A stretch of 64,000 nt of DNA from contig NZ_CP197471.1 of NCBI RefSeq assembly GCF_052180215.1, positions 1,832,001-1,896,000 of the forward strand. The letters are read 5' to 3'. The notes beneath the pieces are model-generated. The model did not search any database. It was given only the letters and a program-made list of their open reading frames with translations, and was not told the origin of the DNA. The position numbers and the translations under genes are program-made. Position 1 is the first letter of the stretch. The number at the start of each line of letters is the position of its first letter. Of the stretch, positions 24,722 through 38,412 are shown one piece after another. Source of the stretch: Pseudoneobacillus sp052180215. Lineage in GTDB: Bacteria > Bacillota > Bacilli > Bacillales > Cytobacillaceae.

Positions 24722-25684
24722 ATGAATTCCTCAGTTGTTTGTATCGGAGAATTATTAATTGATTTTTTCTGTAAAGATGTGGATATAGATTTGATTAAAG
24801 GGAGAAATTTTGAAAAGCAGGCAGGAGGAGCTCCTGCAAATGTATGTGCGTCTATTGTGAAGTTAGGTGGAAAGGCACTTTTCGTGGGAAAAGTAGGGAA
24901 AGATCCCTTTGGACAATTTTTAAAGAATACATTAGAGGATGTGAATGTGGATACATCCATGCTGGTTTTCGATGAGAAATATCCAACCACGTTGGCCTTC
25001 GTATCTTTAAAAGCAAATGGAGAACGAGATTTTGTGTTTAACCGTGGAGCAGATGCCTATCTAACTGAAAGAGATATTGATAAAGACCGACTGTTGGAGC
25101 ACGAAATCATTCATTTTGGCTCAGCAACAGCCTTACTTGAAAATCCATTTCAGGCTACTTATCTAGAATTAATGAAATCAGCAAATGGGGATGGAAAGTT
25201 TGTATCCTTTGATCCGAATTATAGAGGGGATCTTTGGAAAGGTAGAATCGGTGATTTTATAAACCTATCAATAAAGGGCATTTCACTAGCGGATTTTGTA
25301 AAAGTAAGTGATGAAGAGTTAAAGATTATTACAAAATTGGAAGATTTAACAGAAGGGGTTAAAAGCTTACATCAAATAGGTGCAAAAGCAGTGGCGGTTA
25401 CTTTAGGAAAAGAAGGGACATTGGTTTCAAATGGAAAGAAAATGGAAATCATTCCAAGCATATCCGTGCATTCCATTGATTCTACAGGTGCGGGGGACGC
25501 ATTTGTTGGGGCAACTTTATTCCAGTTAGCACAAGAAGAAAATCCTAAAGAAGCTTTAGCGGATTTTGAAAAACTGAAAGCGATTATCTCCTTTAGTAAT
25601 AAAGTGGGGGCATTAGTTTGTACGAAGGTTGGTGCTATATCAGCTTTACCAACATTTGAAGAGGTAGCTAAATTAAAGTTATAA
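24722..25684 (+). CDS. PfkB-family carbohydrate kinase, probable fructokinase
   Basis: A 320-residue ATP-dependent sugar kinase. The N-terminal GELLIDF and QAGGAPANVCASIVKLGG are the first PfkB signature, and DSTGAGDAFVGATL is the second, with the catalytic Asp. The sequence is closest to bacterial fructokinases (EKQAGGAPANV). No sugar transporter or regulator is adjacent, so the substrate is inferred from family similarity only. It ends in a strong terminator. Confidence 0.9.
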   Translation: MNSSVVCIGELLIDFFCKDVDIDLIKGRNFEKQAGGAPANVCASIVKLGGKALFVGKVGKDPFGQFLKNTLEDVNVDTSMLVFDEKYPTTLAFVSLKANGERDFVFNRGADAYLTERDIDKDRLLEHEIIHFGSATALLENPFQATYLELMKSANGDGKFVSFDPNYRGDLWKGRIGDFINLSIKGISLADFVKVSDEELKIITKLEDLTEGVKSLHQIGAKAVAVTLGKEGTLVSNGKKMEIIPSISVHSIDSTGAGDAFVGATLFQLAQEENPKEALADFEKLKAIISFSNKVGALVCTKVGAISALPTFEEVAKLKL

Positions 25685-25686
25685 AC

Positions 25687-25735
25687 ATTCAAAAGAAGTA
25701 AGGCTAATACTTTACTTCTTTTGAATATTTTTGAA
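25687..25735. terminator. Bidirectional terminator
   Basis: TTCAAAAGAAGTAA pairs perfectly with TTACTTCTTTTGAA. It is shared by the kinase gene and the convergent CAP gene. Confidence 0.85.
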
Positions 25736-26875
25736 CTACTTTGCATAAAAGTTCTCTGTGTAATAGGGGTGTGATTGTTCATTAAAAGCTACTCCCACTC
25801 CTAAGTACTCAAAATCCTTACGAAGAATATTCTCCCTATGGCCTAGGGAATTCATTAAACCTTCATGTGCAAAAATACTGCTAAACTGCCCATATGCAAG
25901 ATTTTCTCCCGCCAGGTGAAAAAAGACATGATCAGCTTCCATTCTATCGAATGGCGATTGACCTTTTAGGTTCTCATGATTGAAATAATGATGTTCAGCC
26001 ATATCTGTACTATGTTTACGGGCCGTTTCTCGGACATGCTGATCCCAAGTTAAAATTGGAAGCTGATGCTGAACACGAGATGAATTTGTTAGATCAAATA
26101 ACTGATATTCAAAGCCTTCCTTTAATTCAGGGCTATCTTTAGTATATATTTCTGTTTTTTCTTCTTCTAAACTTTGATTAATTATTTGGACAGCTGTAAC
26201 GGTATCATTTTCATGTTTATCATAAAAAATAGTTACATACGCTCCATCAACTAAAAATAAATCATATTCACGATTTTCTTGAAGCTGATAAATAGTGAAG
26301 CCCTTTTGAATACTAGAAACCGGTTCTCCAAGTATAGAACGGACAGAATCTTTTGTACTGCCAAATTCAAGACCGTTTGTAGATGTTACTAGATTCTGGT
26401 TGGTATATAACCCCACTACCTTGTTGTTAGAATCATACATAATTATTAAAAAGTGTTGATAATGATCGTGGTATGCCATCCATTTTGTGCCATATTCATT
26501 TTCGGTTATACGTTTTGCTTTTCCAAGAAAACGTTCAATTTCTTCTTTTGAATCTCCTAGCTCCACATTATAAATAGAAAATGTTTGTTTGTTTGGAGTT
26601 TCTAATTTGACTGTATCTGTCGGATATATATTTGGTTGATTTTCTTTGGGTTCTATAGATTGAGAGTTTAGCTTTTCCACTGCATGTTTATATTCATTGT
26701 ATAAGCCGTTTATGGTTAGATTAACGGCTGGGTTGTTTCTAATGGTGTTTAGTTCTGATTGAACCTGGTCAATTGATTCTGCTATATTGGTGTTTAAAAG
26801 CTGTTTCTCAATAATTGGCCAAGATAAATAGAGAAAAAATAGGATTGCCATGAATTTAAGAAAACGAACCATCAT
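25736..26875 (-). CDS. CAP-domain protein with CAP-associated N-terminal domain
   Basis: A protein of about 379 residues with one N-terminal membrane anchor or signal (FLKFMAILFFLYLSWPII). The middle part (YNVELGDSKEEIERFLGKAKR, GLEFGSTKDSVRSILGEP) is the repeated CAP-associated domain found in B. subtilis YlbC-type proteins. The C-terminal CAP/SCP domain runs from LTNSSRVQHQLPILTWD and contains RKHSTDMAEHHYFNHEN and GHRENILRKDFEYLGVG. It is likely displayed outside the cell. The start is the ATG five bases after GGAGG; a second ATG follows directly. Confidence 0.9.
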   Translation of the reverse strand: MMVRFLKFMAILFFLYLSWPIIEKQLLNTNIAESIDQVQSELNTIRNNPAVNLTINGLYNEYKHAVEKLNSQSIEPKENQPNIYPTDTVKLETPNKQTFSIYNVELGDSKEEIERFLGKAKRITENEYGTKWMAYHDHYQHFLIIMYDSNNKVVGLYTNQNLVTSTNGLEFGSTKDSVRSILGEPVSSIQKGFTIYQLQENREYDLFLVDGAYVTIFYDKHENDTVTAVQIINQSLEEEKTEIYTKDSPELKEGFEYQLFDLTNSSRVQHQLPILTWDQHVRETARKHSTDMAEHHYFNHENLKGQSPFDRMEADHVFFHLAGENLAYGQFSSIFAHEGLMNSLGHRENILRKDFEYLGVGVAFNEQSHPYYTENFYAK

Positions 26876-26887
26876 TTTAACCTCCAT

Positions 26888-27069
26888 TTCTATATATAAT
26901 TGTAGCCTAATTTTTCAAAATGTATAAGTTTAGTGAATTTGGGAATAGCTCATTTGGAAAAAATTAATAATTGCTTATTCATCAATTTGGTGATAATCTA
27001 TTAAAGCTGTCACGTTAAATGAATGAAACAAATGATAGTTTTTAGTTTTCAAATGTTTCTTCGTAGAAG
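26888..27069. other. Intergenic region upstream of the rRNA promoters
   Basis: An AT-rich stretch between the CAP gene start and the rRNA operon. It presumably holds the promoter of the CAP gene on the minus strand and an UP-like AT-rich zone. I see no gene. Confidence 0.4.
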
Positions 27070-27163
27070 TTGACAATAGAGAATTGTTATGTTAATATAA
27101 TTTTTGTTGACGCGTTTCTTATTTGAAAAATAGTGTTGACGAAACGAAAGTATGTATGATAAT
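27070..27163 (+). promoter_or_regulatory. Tandem rRNA operon promoters
   Basis: P1 has TTGACA (27070-27075) with TAATAT (27093-27098, spacer 17) or TATAAT (27096). P2 has TTGACG (27136-27141) and GATAAT (27158-27163, spacer 16). A further TTGACG is at 27107. Downstream, TGTTCTTTGAAAACTAAACA at 27189 is the usual leader before Bacillus 16S genes. Confidence 0.75.
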
Positions 27164-27290
27164 ATTTAAAAGTCGTTTTTATGACAAGATGTTCTTTGAA
27201 AACTAAACAACCAAACATTAACAAAGGTAAGGCTTCTATTATAGAAGTTTTAAAAAAAGCCAGAGTAAACTTTATGAGCTATATCAACTC

Positions 27291-28847
<1,557 letters not shown>

Positions 28848-28961
28848 AATATAAGTGACCGAGTAAAAATGAATATTTTTACCATTGGTCACAAAAACAT
28901 TAAAATCTTTGGTGTTAATCGTTTGGTGTTTAGTTTTGAGAGAATAATCTCTCATCATAAT

Positions 28962-29037
28962 GGGGTCTTAGCTCAGCTGGGAGAGCGCCTGCCTTGCACG
29001 CAGGAGGTCAGGGGTTCGATCCCCCTAGACTCCACCA
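28962..29037 (+). tRNA. tRNA-Ala (anticodon UGC)
   Basis: A 76-base cloverleaf with CCA encoded. The acceptor arms GGGGTCT / AGACTCC pair, the anticodon loop is CTTGCAC (TGC) and the T-loop is GGTTCGATCC. It sits in the 16S-23S spacer. The usual partner tRNA-Ile is absent from this spacer. Confidence 0.97.
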
Positions 29038-29265
29038 AGTTTTTTACGTGAGTAAAAAGTAAAAAACTTTCAATCTTGCTCCTTCGCTACGCTATGTCGC
29101 AAGGCAGCATGAAGTTAAGCTAGGAAGATCATCACGATGTGATTGAAATTCGTAGCCTTGTTCCTTGAAAACTAGATAATCGTATAGAAGAAACCAAGTA
29201 AAAACCGAGTAAAATCGCCATTTTAGTTTTTCTCTCTTATTTTTTAGTAAGAGAATTAACCTTTA

Positions 29266-32201
<2,936 letters not shown>

Positions 32202-32293
32202 AAATATTTGGATATCCAAATTAGGCAACTCGTTTTTACTTCTTCTAATACATTATCTAGTTTTGAGGGAACAAAAACCTCAAGAAAATATAG

Positions 32294-32409
<116 letters not shown>

Positions 32410-32411
32410 AA

Positions 32412-32448
32412 CAAAAAGCAATCCTAAATAGGGTTGCTTTTTTGTTGT
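32412..32448 (+). terminator. rRNA operon terminator
   Basis: AAAAAGCAATCCTA pairs with TAGGGTTGCTTTTT (one G-T pair) and the right arm runs into a T-rich tail. Confidence 0.88.
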
Positions 32449-32514
32449 TTTTACATGTTAACTCCCACATGTGTATATGTAACTAGTCTATAACCATAAG
32501 GTTTTTATGTAAAT

Positions 32515-32610
32515 TTAATTATTCCTTCTTTTCTTAATAAAAAAGGCTAACCAGCAGACGATAGCTGACAAAAAGGCAATTAAGATCGGCGTAAATACAT
32601 TATTTGACAT
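32515..32610 (-). CDS. 31-residue single-pass membrane peptide
   Basis: A short gene with an excellent AAGGAGATATCC ribosome binding site. The peptide starts MSNNVFTPILIAFLSA and has one hydrophobic helix (about residues 7-25) and a basic tail KKRRNN. It lies just after the rRNA operon on the opposite strand. The layout of one helix plus positive tail is shared by small membrane regulators and type I toxins; I cannot assign it. No antisense transcript signal was found. Confidence 0.6.
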   Translation of the reverse strand: MSNNVFTPILIAFLSAIVCWLAFFIKKRRNN

Positions 32611-32928
32611 TGGATATCTCCTTCTGCATACATAGTATAATTGGTTAATGCTATTTGAAGAAAACTGTCCTCTTTTTACTTATTTTTTCCATTTAGTTAA
32701 GTGTATCATTATATTTTTAAAATAAACAATATTTAATAGGGTAAAAGAACAATAGAAAGGTGTTATAGAAAAATTGTTTTTCATTTGATAAGCTATTAGT
32801 AAATAGTAGTAAATGAGGGTTTAAGCTTGATTAGAAAAATAGATATATCCAATCCGATAAGTGCAAAAGAAGTACTAAATGTTCAAATCCCATCTTATAG
32901 AGTAGAGGCAGAGATCATTAATTTTTAT

Positions 32929-32935
32929 GATATAC
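32929..32935. repeat. Target-site duplication, left copy
   Basis: GATATAC, identical to 35122-35128 on the other side of the IS21-type element. Confidence 0.85.
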
Positions 32936-32988
32936 TATAAATGTCAACACAAATATGTACAATTTCGCTTGTATAAGGATGTACAAAA

Positions 32989-33747
32989 TTACTCGTTTTC
33001 TTTAGCTAAATGATCTTTTAAACGATATGAATTGCCTACCATTGTCACCACAGTCGCATGGTGTAAAATTCGATCTAATATCGCATTAGCTAGCTTTGGC
33101 TCCTGGAAGACTTCATCCCATGCTTTAAAGTTTATATTCGTTGTAAATATCGTACTGCGCTTTTCATAACGCATATCAATAAGTTGAAAAAACATTTTCG
33201 CATCCTCTTGATCAATCGGTAAATATCCAATTTCGTCAATAATCAAAAGCTTATATTTTGCATAGTGTTTCAATCGATTTTCTAAGTGATTTTCCAACCT
33301 CGCTCTTTTCAGATTCTGTATCAAATCATGGCACTTGATAAAATACGTACTTGTTCTCTTCTTAGCTGCGTGAATCCCAATTGATGTGGCCAAGTGGGTT
33401 TTACCAACACCACTCGGTCCTAAAAAGACGATATTTTCATTTTTCTCAATAAATCGTAACGTTAAAAAATCGAAAATTTGCTGTTGATTGATGGACGGTT
33501 GAAAATCAAAGTCAAAATCCTTCACTTCTTTTAAATGTGGAAAAGCTCCAACCTTCACCATAGAATGAATCATATTTTGTTCACGCACATCAATTTCGTA
33601 ATTTGTTAATTTAATAAGGGTGTCCACAAATGATAATTGGTTTTGTACGCTGAAATCTATAACTTGATTTAGATGCACCATCATTTGTTTGAGTTTTAAA
33701 TACTCTAAATTATTTAGTAAATGTTGATAATTTGTACCGGGATTCAT
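32989..33747 (-). CDS. istB: IS21 helper ATPase IstB
   Basis: A 252-residue AAA+ ATPase that assists the IstA transposase in target capture. Walker A is GPSGVGKTHLA and Walker B is LLIIDEIGYLP; the family end DRILHHATVVTMVGNSYRLK is present. The ATG shares its A with the istA stop (TAATG), the usual coupling in IS21 elements. It appears full length. Confidence 0.96.
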   Translation of the reverse strand: MNPGTNYQHLLNNLEYLKLKQMMVHLNQVIDFSVQNQLSFVDTLIKLTNYEIDVREQNMIHSMVKVGAFPHLKEVKDFDFDFQPSINQQQIFDFLTLRFIEKNENIVFLGPSGVGKTHLATSIGIHAAKKRTSTYFIKCHDLIQNLKRARLENHLENRLKHYAKYKLLIIDEIGYLPIDQEDAKMFFQLIDMRYEKRSTIFTTNINFKAWDEVFQEPKLANAILDRILHHATVVTMVGNSYRLKDHLAKENE

Positions 33748-35030
33748 TATTTATACACCTTTCCAATCGCTGCTAGATTTTGTTTGGCTAATTCATCAAT
33801 CTCAGGATAATACGGGGCTGAAACAAGTAGACTTTCTCTATAATGTTCTTCCTGATAATTGAGTTTTGCGTTACTGATTGAGTGTTGAGCGATGAGTTTC
33901 GTGTTATAATAAATCCATAGTTGTTCATCGTACACTTGTAAGCCTACTTTTTTTCCTCGGTATTCGGCTGGTACCGAATATTGATTGGATTTGTAGGAAA
34001 TCATGTTAGACGCATTGACTTTTACTTGTGTATGTTTGATGCGATAGGAATCTCTTACTTTTTCAGTTGGTAGCTGGAGTAAGTGATTCCTTTCTTTTTT
34101 AAATTCAAAAACCGGTATTTTACCTGTTCCTTGATGCAACTCGTGATTAATTCGATTACATAAATCTTGTATAAACTGATGTAGCTCTTCTAAAGTTAAT
34201 TGCCCTTGGTAAGCATGAATTTCATCTAATAACTTCATCGTTGATTCTACTTTTCCTTTGGTCCTTGGGCGGCCTGCAATACAAGGTTTTACTTTAAAAC
34301 CAAAATCCTTCGCAAACTGCTCAAACTTTGAATTTACTTTCCCGCCAGAAAATTCTGTTCTTGCCTCGTCCATTACGGTTTTCATATTATCCGTTACAAT
34401 TTCAGTGGGTACGCCTCCAAATGCTTCAAATGCCTCCGTTAAAAAAGAGAGCAGTACACTTTGAGACTTAGAGATACTTAAATAGAAAGCACGGAATCTA
34501 GAATACGATAGAAGTAACACCGCAACATTGACTTCTACTTTTTCCCCATCTTTTGTTTCAAACTGAATACTTTCCTTCCAATCTAGTTGAGCTTGTTTGC
34601 CTGGAGGTGTTTCAAAACGAACCGTCCCCGTAGGGGAAGAAATACGCTTCTCATCCTCAAAATAGGCTTTAAATTCTGGTGTTCGTGCAATATAGGCACG
34701 GAATGCAGAATCAGAACAATTTAAACCGTGGTTATCCTTAAGATATTGCCAAAGCACTCGCCGATAATAAAAAACCTGCTTTGAATCTTCGCTAAGAAGG
34801 GCTGCAATAACTTCATAGTATTCATCAATTTTAGAAGGCTTTTCTCGTTTGCGTTTCGGGACAAATCCCCCCAGATACTTATCAATCGTTCTTCGATCCA
34901 CACCTAATTCTTCTGCTAATTTACTTTTATTAATTTTCATTTTTAAATGCTCCATTAGTTGTTTAAATTTTGGCAAGTCTGAAAGACTCTTAATCTCAAA
35001 ATTAGTTTCAACATTTAGCGTTATATACAT
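33747..35030 (-). CDS. istA: IS21 transposase IstA
   Basis: A 427-residue DDE transposase. The N-terminal helix-turn-helix reads KSKLAEELGVDRRTIDKYLGG. The catalytic acidic residues lie in QLDWKESI, EIVTDNMKT and KGKVESTMKLL. The C-terminal part VSANMISYKSN-like beta region is normal for the family. The start is placed at the ATG after GGGGGGATTAGT; an upstream in-frame ATG has no ribosome binding site. It appears full length. Confidence 0.95.
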   Translation of the reverse strand: MYITLNVETNFEIKSLSDLPKFKQLMEHLKMKINKSKLAEELGVDRRTIDKYLGGFVPKRKREKPSKIDEYYEVIAALLSEDSKQVFYYRRVLWQYLKDNHGLNCSDSAFRAYIARTPEFKAYFEDEKRISSPTGTVRFETPPGKQAQLDWKESIQFETKDGEKVEVNVAVLLLSYSRFRAFYLSISKSQSVLLSFLTEAFEAFGGVPTEIVTDNMKTVMDEARTEFSGGKVNSKFEQFAKDFGFKVKPCIAGRPRTKGKVESTMKLLDEIHAYQGQLTLEELHQFIQDLCNRINHELHQGTGKIPVFEFKKERNHLLQLPTEKVRDSYRIKHTQVKVNASNMISYKSNQYSVPAEYRGKKVGLQVYDEQLWIYYNTKLIAQHSISNAKLNYQEEHYRESLLVSAPYYPEIDELAKQNLAAIGKVYK

Positions 35031-35121
35031 ACTAATCCCCCCAAGATTAGTATGAAATGAGCAATCGATTTTGTACATTTTTATTCAAGCAAGAATGTAC
35101 ATATTTAAATTAGCATTTCTA

Positions 35122-35128
35122 GATATAC
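35122..35128. repeat. Target-site duplication, right copy
   Basis: GATATAC, identical to 32929-32935. The 7-bp length fits the 4-8 bp made by the IS21 family. Confidence 0.85.
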
Positions 35129-35573
35129 CTCCTTTGAAGGATACAATTGAATCCCTTCAGCAATGTGAAGAAACCTTCTTCGGATATTTTTTGGAGGAAG
35201 AGCTGTGTGGGGTCATCTCTTTTAAAATGAATGAAAATGTTTTGGATATACATCGATTAATTGTCCATCCTGATCATTTTAGAAAAGGGATAGCTCAATT
35301 ATTATTAAATTTTGTAGAATGCCAATTTAAAGGGATAACCTCCTTGATTGTAACAACAGGAGCAAAAAATAGGCCCGCTATTAAGTTTTATGAAAAAAAT
35401 GGGTTTATCAAAACTGAAGAAATGATAGTAAATGAATGTTTAGCTTTAAGTTCTTTTGAAAAGAAAACTTCATAAGAATTTCTTATTGATTATTATAAAA
35501 ACTATAATATTTTATTATATTAAAAATCGAGTTATGATTTTTCTTGTAAGAATTGGAAAAAGGGGGAATTATT

Positions 35574-36353
35574 ATGACCATTGATTTTCAAAATCAAGAG
35601 AACCGTTTTACGTATTCTACAAGAGAAGCAGATAACACTTGGGTGAATAGGATAAAAGAAATTTGCGATGCTGAAGGAAAAAAGGTACTAGATATAGGTT
35701 GTGGAGGTGGGATATATTCTAAAGCCTTTGTCAAAATGGGTGCATCAGAGGTTTGGGCTTTGGATTTTTCGGAGCAAATATTATCAGCTGCAAAAGAGAA
35801 CTGCAATGAATATGAAAATATCTCTTTTCATTTAGGTAATGCTTTAAACACAGGCTTGGCTGATCAACAATTTGATATTGTTTTAATAAGAGCCGTTGTC
35901 CATCACATAAACGATATCAATACTTGTTTTAAAGAAGCTCATAGAGTGTTAAAACCTGGTGGGATTTTACTTATACAAGATCGGACGCCTGAAGATTGTT
36001 TATTAGAAGGCAGTGCAACACATATTAGAGGTTACTTTTTTTCTAAGTTTCCCAATCTAATTGACAAAGAGATTTCTAGAAGATATTCCACTGAAAAGGT
36101 ATTCCAAGAGATGTCAAATGTTGGATTCAGCGAACAGAATGAATATAAATTATGGGAAATTCGTAAATCTTATACGAACATGGACGATTTAGAAAAAGAT
36201 CTCTTAAAAAGAACTGGTCGATCTATTCTTCATGAATTAAGTGATCCACAACTTAATGATCTTGTTCAGTATATTAAAGAACAGGTAGGTCATTCAGCTC
36301 TTGATTCCATTATTGAAAAAGATAGATGGACGATCTGGAAGGCTGTAAAATAG
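35574..36353 (+). CDS. Class I SAM-dependent methyltransferase
   Basis: A 259-residue cytosolic methyltransferase. Motif I is KVLDIGCGGGIYSKAF, the acidic motif II is VWALDFSEQIL, then FDIVLIRAVVHHINDI and VLKPGGILLIQDRTP. The C-terminal part is helical and may bind the substrate, which is unknown. The ATG follows AAAAGGGGGAATTATT. It lies immediately downstream of the broken GNAT gene. Confidence 0.9.
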   Translation: MTIDFQNQENRFTYSTREADNTWVNRIKEICDAEGKKVLDIGCGGGIYSKAFVKMGASEVWALDFSEQILSAAKENCNEYENISFHLGNALNTGLADQQFDIVLIRAVVHHINDINTCFKEAHRVLKPGGILLIQDRTPEDCLLEGSATHIRGYFFSKFPNLIDKEISRRYSTEKVFQEMSNVGFSEQNEYKLWEIRKSYTNMDDLEKDLLKRTGRSILHELSDPQLNDLVQYIKEQVGHSALDSIIEKDRWTIWKAVK

Positions 36354-36473
36354 TAGCTCAAAAGATGCGATTAATAAATCCATCCACTTTCTGCAGTAGC
36401 CTAACTTTCACTCATTATTTAGATTGAGCAATAGTTTAGTGAAAACATATATAAAAGTTTAACATATATAATA

Positions 36474-36508
36474 AAGAACTTGAATGCATTCCAAGTTCTT
36501 TATTTTTT
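36474..36508. terminator. Terminator between convergent genes
   Basis: AAGAACTTGAATGCATTCCAAGTTCTT is a near-perfect palindromic stem (GAACTTG/CAAGTTC, inner GAATGCATTC), followed by a T-rich run on both strands. Confidence 0.75.
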
Positions 36509-36509
36509 A

Positions 36510-37208
36510 CTAGGATTGAACAGGAAAGAAGGTAACTGACTTGGCCGTATAAGCCTTCCCATTCCAATAATATTCTACTTCTAAACTTCCGACACTTCCA
36601 GAGGGAGAAATAAATACAACAGTTGAACCAATAAGTTTTCCATCTTTAACTACGTAATCTTCTAATTGGTTTGCCCAAGGAGTTTCCATATTTTTAGGGT
36701 TATAGCCTAACTTTGTGACATCTATCGTATATTTCTTTTTACCGATCAAGATAGATGCGTTGTTTCCTACTTTCTCCATTCTTACCCATCGTTTGATGAT
36801 TTTGTTTATAGGTTCAATGGGTACCTCATGAAATCTTCGATAAGGATCGTGTATTTGATTTAAAATATGAATGTCTTTTATAGATATAGAAGTACCACCA
36901 CCAGTAGTTAAAACGACTACAATATCTTTTAACTTATCACCATTTAAGTCATGGTTGAATAATTTAGGCGAATACCTTGAATTGTACCATTTTGGGAACT
37001 TATAAAGTAATTCCCCACCAAGACCTACTTGTACGGAAAAATTGGTATAGGTCATATCCTCGGATTTATCTGCTAACAGATAGATATGATCATACCATTC
37101 ATCAGAAGAAATACTTGATACTACGACACGGTCCTTTGCGTAAATTTCCTTAAAGCTAGGAAAAAACAACGTAATCAGTACACTAAAAATAAGTACTTTT
37201 TTTATCAA
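36510..37208 (-). CDS. Secreted protein of unknown function
   Basis: A 232-residue protein with an N-terminal signal (hydrophobic FSVLITLFFPSFKEIYA, probable cleavage after YAKD or EIYA). The motif DLNGDKLKDIVVVLTTGGG looks like an FG-GAP/EF-hand-like DxNGD calcium loop, as in secreted repeat proteins. The rest is beta-rich. The start is the TTG at 37208, five to six bases after AGAGGTG. I do not recognise the family. It is probably extracellular. Confidence 0.7.
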   Translation of the reverse strand: MIKKVLIFSVLITLFFPSFKEIYAKDRVVVSSISSDEWYDHIYLLADKSEDMTYTNFSVQVGLGGELLYKFPKWYNSRYSPKLFNHDLNGDKLKDIVVVLTTGGGTSISIKDIHILNQIHDPYRRFHEVPIEPINKIIKRWVRMEKVGNNASILIGKKKYTIDVTKLGYNPKNMETPWANQLEDYVVKDGKLIGSTVVFISPSGSVGSLEVEYYWNGKAYTAKSVTFFPVQS

Positions 37209-37332
37209 AATGAACACCTCTGAATATAGTGTTCCATTATTAGTGGTAAAAAAACAGATTGCAATAGGTTACTATTTATATTTATTTTTCCATTCATTTC
37301 TCTTCCTTTTTTCGAAAGTGACATCCTATAAA

Positions 37333-37368
37333 AAAATCGCCCAACTCTCTTCATGAGGGGCGATTTTC
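37333..37368 (-). terminator. Terminator of the GNAT gene
   Basis: AAAATCGCCC pairs with GGGCGATTTT across a 15-base loop and runs into TTTTTTT on the minus strand. Confidence 0.82.
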
Positions 37369-37370
37369 TA

Positions 37371-38249
37371 TTATGCTTGAGATGTTAATGGATGTTTAAA
37401 GTGATTTGGAAGAGAGACGTTAGAATTGTTTTTAATGAATAAGACATGATTATCCTCATATACTGACTGTTTGAAAGCTATCGTTTGGTCATCAGGAGTA
37501 AAATGAAACACAATTTCTTTCGTCTCTTTAGTAGTAAATACATGTAGGAGTTTTAGGATATCCTTTTGAGTATCACAAATCACATCATATACATGAAGGT
37601 GATTATCTTCTGTTTTACAAATCACAATGGTATTTTCTTCTTTTAGAAAATATATATTTTCATAAAATACATTTAGACAATAATAGAGTAATAATTCTGC
37701 TGTATTTGCAGTTCCAAATAGACTTGAAACGGGCAAACGACGCTTTGCATGTTGATAAATAATATCTAGGTCTTCTTTTTTTCTACCATTCAGTTTCGTA
37801 AATTCAATTGGGTAATCCGCATTATTGAAATAATCTAAGGTGTATGAAACTTCATTGTGGGGCTTGAATCCGAATTTTGGATAAAAATCTAAAACGGATG
37901 AATTGGCAAAGAGATAAATCAAATCAACATCTTTGTAATCAGCTAATACTGTATTCATGAGAAGTTGGGAGAAACCTTTACCACGAAAGTCAGGGTGAGT
38001 CATAACGGTCCCTATTTGTACAGCACTCCATTTATTGTTATGAACGACAAGTTCTAATAGATTGACTGAAACATTAGCGATGACTTGATCATGAATGATA
38101 ACAGAGTAAGGGATGTATTTGCTGCTCCAATACCCATGCTGATACCAATCTTCAAACTCTATTCCAAAAATACTAGTTGCTAGTTCATTAAAGCTTTTTC
38201 TAAGCTTTTCATTATGTTGATATGCTTTTACGACTGTAATTTCTTCCAC
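37371..38249 (-). CDS. GNAT N-acetyltransferase, two-part protein
   Basis: A 292-residue protein. The N-terminal half is a GNAT domain, with the acetyl-CoA loop THPDFRGKGFSQLLMN and the later LDFYPKFGF. The C-terminal half (about residues 150-292) is a second domain without a recognised motif, as in several Bacillus acetyltransferases of this size. The start is GTG after AAAGGAG. A terminator-like hairpin lies in its leader (38277-38301). Substrate unknown. Confidence 0.87.
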   Translation of the reverse strand: MEEITVVKAYQHNEKLRKSFNELATSIFGIEFEDWYQHGYWSSKYIPYSVIIHDQVIANVSVNLLELVVHNNKWSAVQIGTVMTHPDFRGKGFSQLLMNTVLADYKDVDLIYLFANSSVLDFYPKFGFKPHNEVSYTLDYFNNADYPIEFTKLNGRKKEDLDIIYQHAKRRLPVSSLFGTANTAELLLYYCLNVFYENIYFLKEENTIVICKTEDNHLHVYDVICDTQKDILKLLHVFTTKETKEIVFHFTPDDQTIAFKQSVYEDNHVLFIKNNSNVSLPNHFKHPLTSQA

Positions 38250-38276
38250 GTGGGTACTCCTTTAGATAAAAATAAA

Positions 38277-38307
38277 AACACTCCCACAAAGAGAGTGTTT
38301 TTTGGAC
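38277..38307. terminator. Terminator-like hairpin in a divergent promoter region
   Basis: AAACACTC pairs with GAGTGTTTT around an 8-base loop, with T-rich runs on both strands. It lies only about 15 bases upstream of the GNAT ribosome binding site on the minus strand, and 105 bases upstream of the comB-like gene on the plus strand. Confidence 0.55.
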
Positions 38308-38412
38308 AGAACTCAACTCTAATTTTATAATATTTCAAATTATAAGTCTATACTTTCTTTTTTTAGATCGTATAATTTAGGTCATAGGATCTTAAAGAAA
38401 AAGGGTGATTAG

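Larger units (their letters stand above)
32936..35121 (-). mobile_element. IS21-family insertion sequence
   Basis: A 2186-bp element carrying istA and istB on the minus strand. The left end starts TATAAATG and the reverse complement of the right end starts TAGAAATG; both continue with AAATATGTACA at the same distance, then a GCTTG and a second TGTACAAAAT, giving the multiple terminal repeats typical of IS21. The element is bounded by the direct repeat GATATAC. It appears intact, so it may be active. Confidence 0.9.
32827..35475 (+). pseudogene. GNAT acetyltransferase gene split by an IS21-type insertion
   Basis: The first 35 codons (TTG start after GAGGG; MIRKIDISNPISAKEVLNV...) lie at 32827-32935 and the rest (DIPPLKDTIESLQQCEE... 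to 35475) follows the IS at 35122. Removing the IS and one copy of the 7-bp duplication restores one frame, IINFYDIPPLKDT, and a 151-residue protein. The C-terminal part shows the GNAT acetyl-CoA loop HPDHFRKGIAQLLL and NRPAIKFYEKNGF. The intact gene was probably a small cytosolic acetyltransferase of unknown substrate. The remaining C-terminal half lacks the first strands and is likely inactive. Confidence 0.87.
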
